Both the position numbers and the translations under genes were made by a program. The notes beneath the pieces were generated by a model. The model was not told the origin of the DNA. It saw only the letters and a list, made by a program, of their open reading frames with translations, and made no database searches. 43,015 nt of DNA from Deltaproteobacteria bacterium (GTDB taxonomy: Bacteria; Desulfobacterota; Dissulfuribacteria; Dissulfuribacterales; UBA3076): positions 15,413-58,427 of the forward strand of contig PQXD01000015.1 in NCBI GenBank assembly GCA_003194485.1. The letters are read 5' to 3'. Positions 40,966-43,015 of this stretch are shown here, piece by piece (the first letter of the stretch is position 1; each line of letters begins with the position of its first letter).

Positions 40966-41060
40966 AGTTTGAAGTGCCTAAAGTTATGGTGCGCGCTTTC
41001 AGCGCGGTTAATATAAACAGATAGAGCGAAGCGATACCTTAACTTTAGGCACTTCAAACT
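40966..41060. repeat. Perfect 21-bp inverted repeat between glnK and glnA
   Basis: The arms at 40966-40986 (core GTTTGAAGTGCCTAAAGTTA) and 41040-41060 are exact reverse complements, enclosing 53 bases that contain GCGCGCTTTCAGCGCGGTT. On the minus strand the hairpin would fall in the glnK-glnA intercistronic RNA or the glnA leader, close to the glnA ribosome binding site. It has no T-run. It may be a mobile extragenic palindrome or an RNA element that sets the glnK:glnA ratio. Confidence 0.85.
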
Positions 41061-41125
41061 TTAGTTCATTTAAGGCACTGTTCCGGCTTGTCCTGATTAG
41101 GTCATGGACAATCAGCATATTAAGG

Positions 41126-41539
<414 letters not shown>

Positions 41540-41707
41540 TTAGAGCTTCAACCACATCAAGTGTCCAATTTTTATGCAAACCATATAAATTCAAATAATA
41601 ATAACCACTGAACTAATCAACTACTGAACCATTTAACGAGGTCTGTAATCAGGTACATAGGGACGAACATAATATGCCATGCATTTTCTGTCGTCCTGAG
41701 GGCTTAT

Positions 41708-42307
41708 TTATAGAGAATACCCGATTTCACTGTGCTGTGTGAGATCCAGGCCCTGGACCTCTTCTTCTGTGGTTACCCTAAGGCCTACTGTCACATCAAT
41801 AATCTTGAGAATTATTAGACTGCCGATAAACGAATATGCCATGGTTGCTCCAACCCCTGTTGCCTGGATCACAAACTGGTGAGGATTTCCAAAGAACAGA
41901 CCGTTCGCACCGCCAGGATTCACGGCAATTGAGGCGAAGAGTCCTGTGGCCAATGCACCCCATATTCCTCCAATACCATGTATTCCTGCCACGTCAAGTG
42001 CGTCATCGTAACCAAGCCTGGATTTTGCCGGCACAGCCAGATAACACAGCACACCGGCTACGAGGCCGATAATTACGGCCGATACCGGGCTTACAAACCC
42101 TGCAGCAGGGGTAATGGCAACCAATCCTGCCACTGCACCGGAGGCGGCCCCAAGGGTTGTGGGCTTTTCCTGGAGTATCCATTCAGCAATGATCCATGAG
42201 AGGGCGGCCGCTCCTGTTGCCACCTGCGTATTAAAGAAGGCCAATGCAGCGGTTCCATCGGCTGCAAGGGCACTGCCTGCGTTAAACCCAAACCAGCCAA
42301 ACCACAA
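41708..42307 (-). pseudogene. N-terminally truncated ammonium transporter (amt)
   Basis: About 200 codons match the C-terminal half of Amt/MEP/Rh channels: [60 protein letters not shown] with the second pore histidine in GIHG, and a cytoplasmic end QHSEIGY. The first half (about 200 residues: signal-like first helix, Phe gates, first pore His) is missing. The frame upstream of LLWFGW reads [10 protein letters not shown] and soon meets a stop, with no Amt similarity and no ATG. The gene is therefore broken by deletion or rearrangement near 42310. Downstream order amt-glnK-glnA is conserved in many bacteria. Confidence 0.85.
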
Positions 42308-43015
42308 TAGGCTTTCGGGGTCTCTGCGTCTGCCATTTCCAAGACAATTACAAGGAAAACGAAATAGTAGGTCAAGCTAGTCAATAACGTCGCGCAATTC
42401 CGCATAGGTGAGAGTTCCGCCGGACCTTTTGCAGGAGCTGCTAAAGCCCTAACAGGGAACCTGTGCTTTATAGCCATCTAAATATTCAACTAGCTGTTTT
42501 TTAAAAAGAAATTATTTAGCTTGACAGGGGTAAGATAGGATGTCCCCCCTTTGCGTCAAATTTCAAATTTCACTCCCCTTTTCTGACCTTTGACAACAAC
42601 AATTTTATCCGCAGGGCCAAGGGCCTTTCCAACTGCAGCGTCAGGTGTCCCTGAGGCGATTAATAGCCAACCTCAACCTACGCCTTTTACGAAATTTCCC
42701 GGCACGGTTCCGTAACCGTGGCAAACAGGGCGTATCTTGCGCTCGTCATGTTTGCGGGGCATAGTTTCCATATATCACAAATGCAGAAAAAAATAATTTC
42801 ATGGACATCCCCCAAATCACCTCATCCCCCTAGCTTGTTTCGTAGAAATTCATAAAATAACATTCTGATCTTATTATCGTTCTTGTATCTTTTGAGCGTG
42901 TCCCGTAAATCATATCAGCCGAAGATTTCGATTCGGCCAAATTTTGGCCTTATGCCCCTCTGGACTTTCTGGAAATGCTGATTATTGAGATTCATTGTCA
43001 TAAGAGCCTTATTCC
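42308..43015. other. Window end without a recognised gene
   Basis: This 700-base stretch follows the break point of amt. I see no convincing coding region, tRNA, repeat pair or promoter on either strand; the available frames are short and unlike any family known to me. Base composition is more A/T-rich than in the neighbouring genes. Confidence 0.5.

Overview
The window looks like chromosomal DNA of a strictly anaerobic bacterium, most likely from the Desulfobacterota (old 'Deltaproteobacteria') or a close neighbour. The pointers are a V-type (archaeal-type) ATPase cluster, glutamate synthase split into separate modules with ferredoxin domains, a tungsten-type aldehyde:ferredoxin oxidoreductase (AOR) joined to Hdr/Mvh and Nuo/Hnd-like subunits, and two selenoproteins. 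The assignment rests on gene content only; no rRNA or tRNA gene was recognised.

Layout: 1-1.0 kb, C-terminal part of a CLC channel. 1.1-5.4 kb, V-type ATPase subunits G/H-C-I-K-F, without the catalytic A and B, the stalk D, or a recognisable E. 5.4-9.6 kb, RNase R and NAD-dependent DNA ligase. 9.6-11.2 kb (minus), a short archaeal-like thymidylate synthase and a rhomboid protease carrying a DnaJ-C-like tail. 11.6-17.4 kb (minus), hisH-hisF, a decayed carA, pit-DUF47, a truncated carB and purF; the two car fragments look like remnants of an older carAB. 17.7-23.1 kb (minus), modular glutamate synthase (amidotransferase, FMN subunit, GXGXG-GltD-ferredoxin fusion). 23.4-29.5 kb (plus), an intact carB, a GAF-ANTAR antiterminator, a leader with a strong terminator hairpin, a second FMN glutamate-synthase-like protein and a small ferredoxin.

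The most notable region is 29.7-39.5 kb (plus). It runs AOR, four-cluster ferredoxin, a double-length HdrA, MvhD, HdrC, NuoE-, NuoF- and NuoG-like proteins. The layout resembles the BamBC-E-F-GHI part of class II benzoyl-CoA reductase, but an HdrC-only protein stands where a larger Hdr-type subunit might be expected. HdrA and MvhD are each interrupted by one in-frame TGA at a conserved Cys/Sec position. Each TGA is followed, at bacterial SECIS distance, by a hairpin with GGUC in its loop, so I annotate both as selenoproteins. The likely job is to couple NAD(H), ferredoxin and a low-potential tungsten-site reaction by flavin-based bifurcation; the substrate is unknown.

39.5-42.3 kb (minus) carries amt-glnK-glnA, with amt lacking its N-terminal half. 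Together with glutamate synthase, ANTAR and carB, much of the window concerns glutamine/ammonium metabolism. Gene gaps are rich in palindromic repeats, and one pair brackets a 31-codon remnant of a four-helix-bundle (23S rRNA intervening-sequence type) protein.
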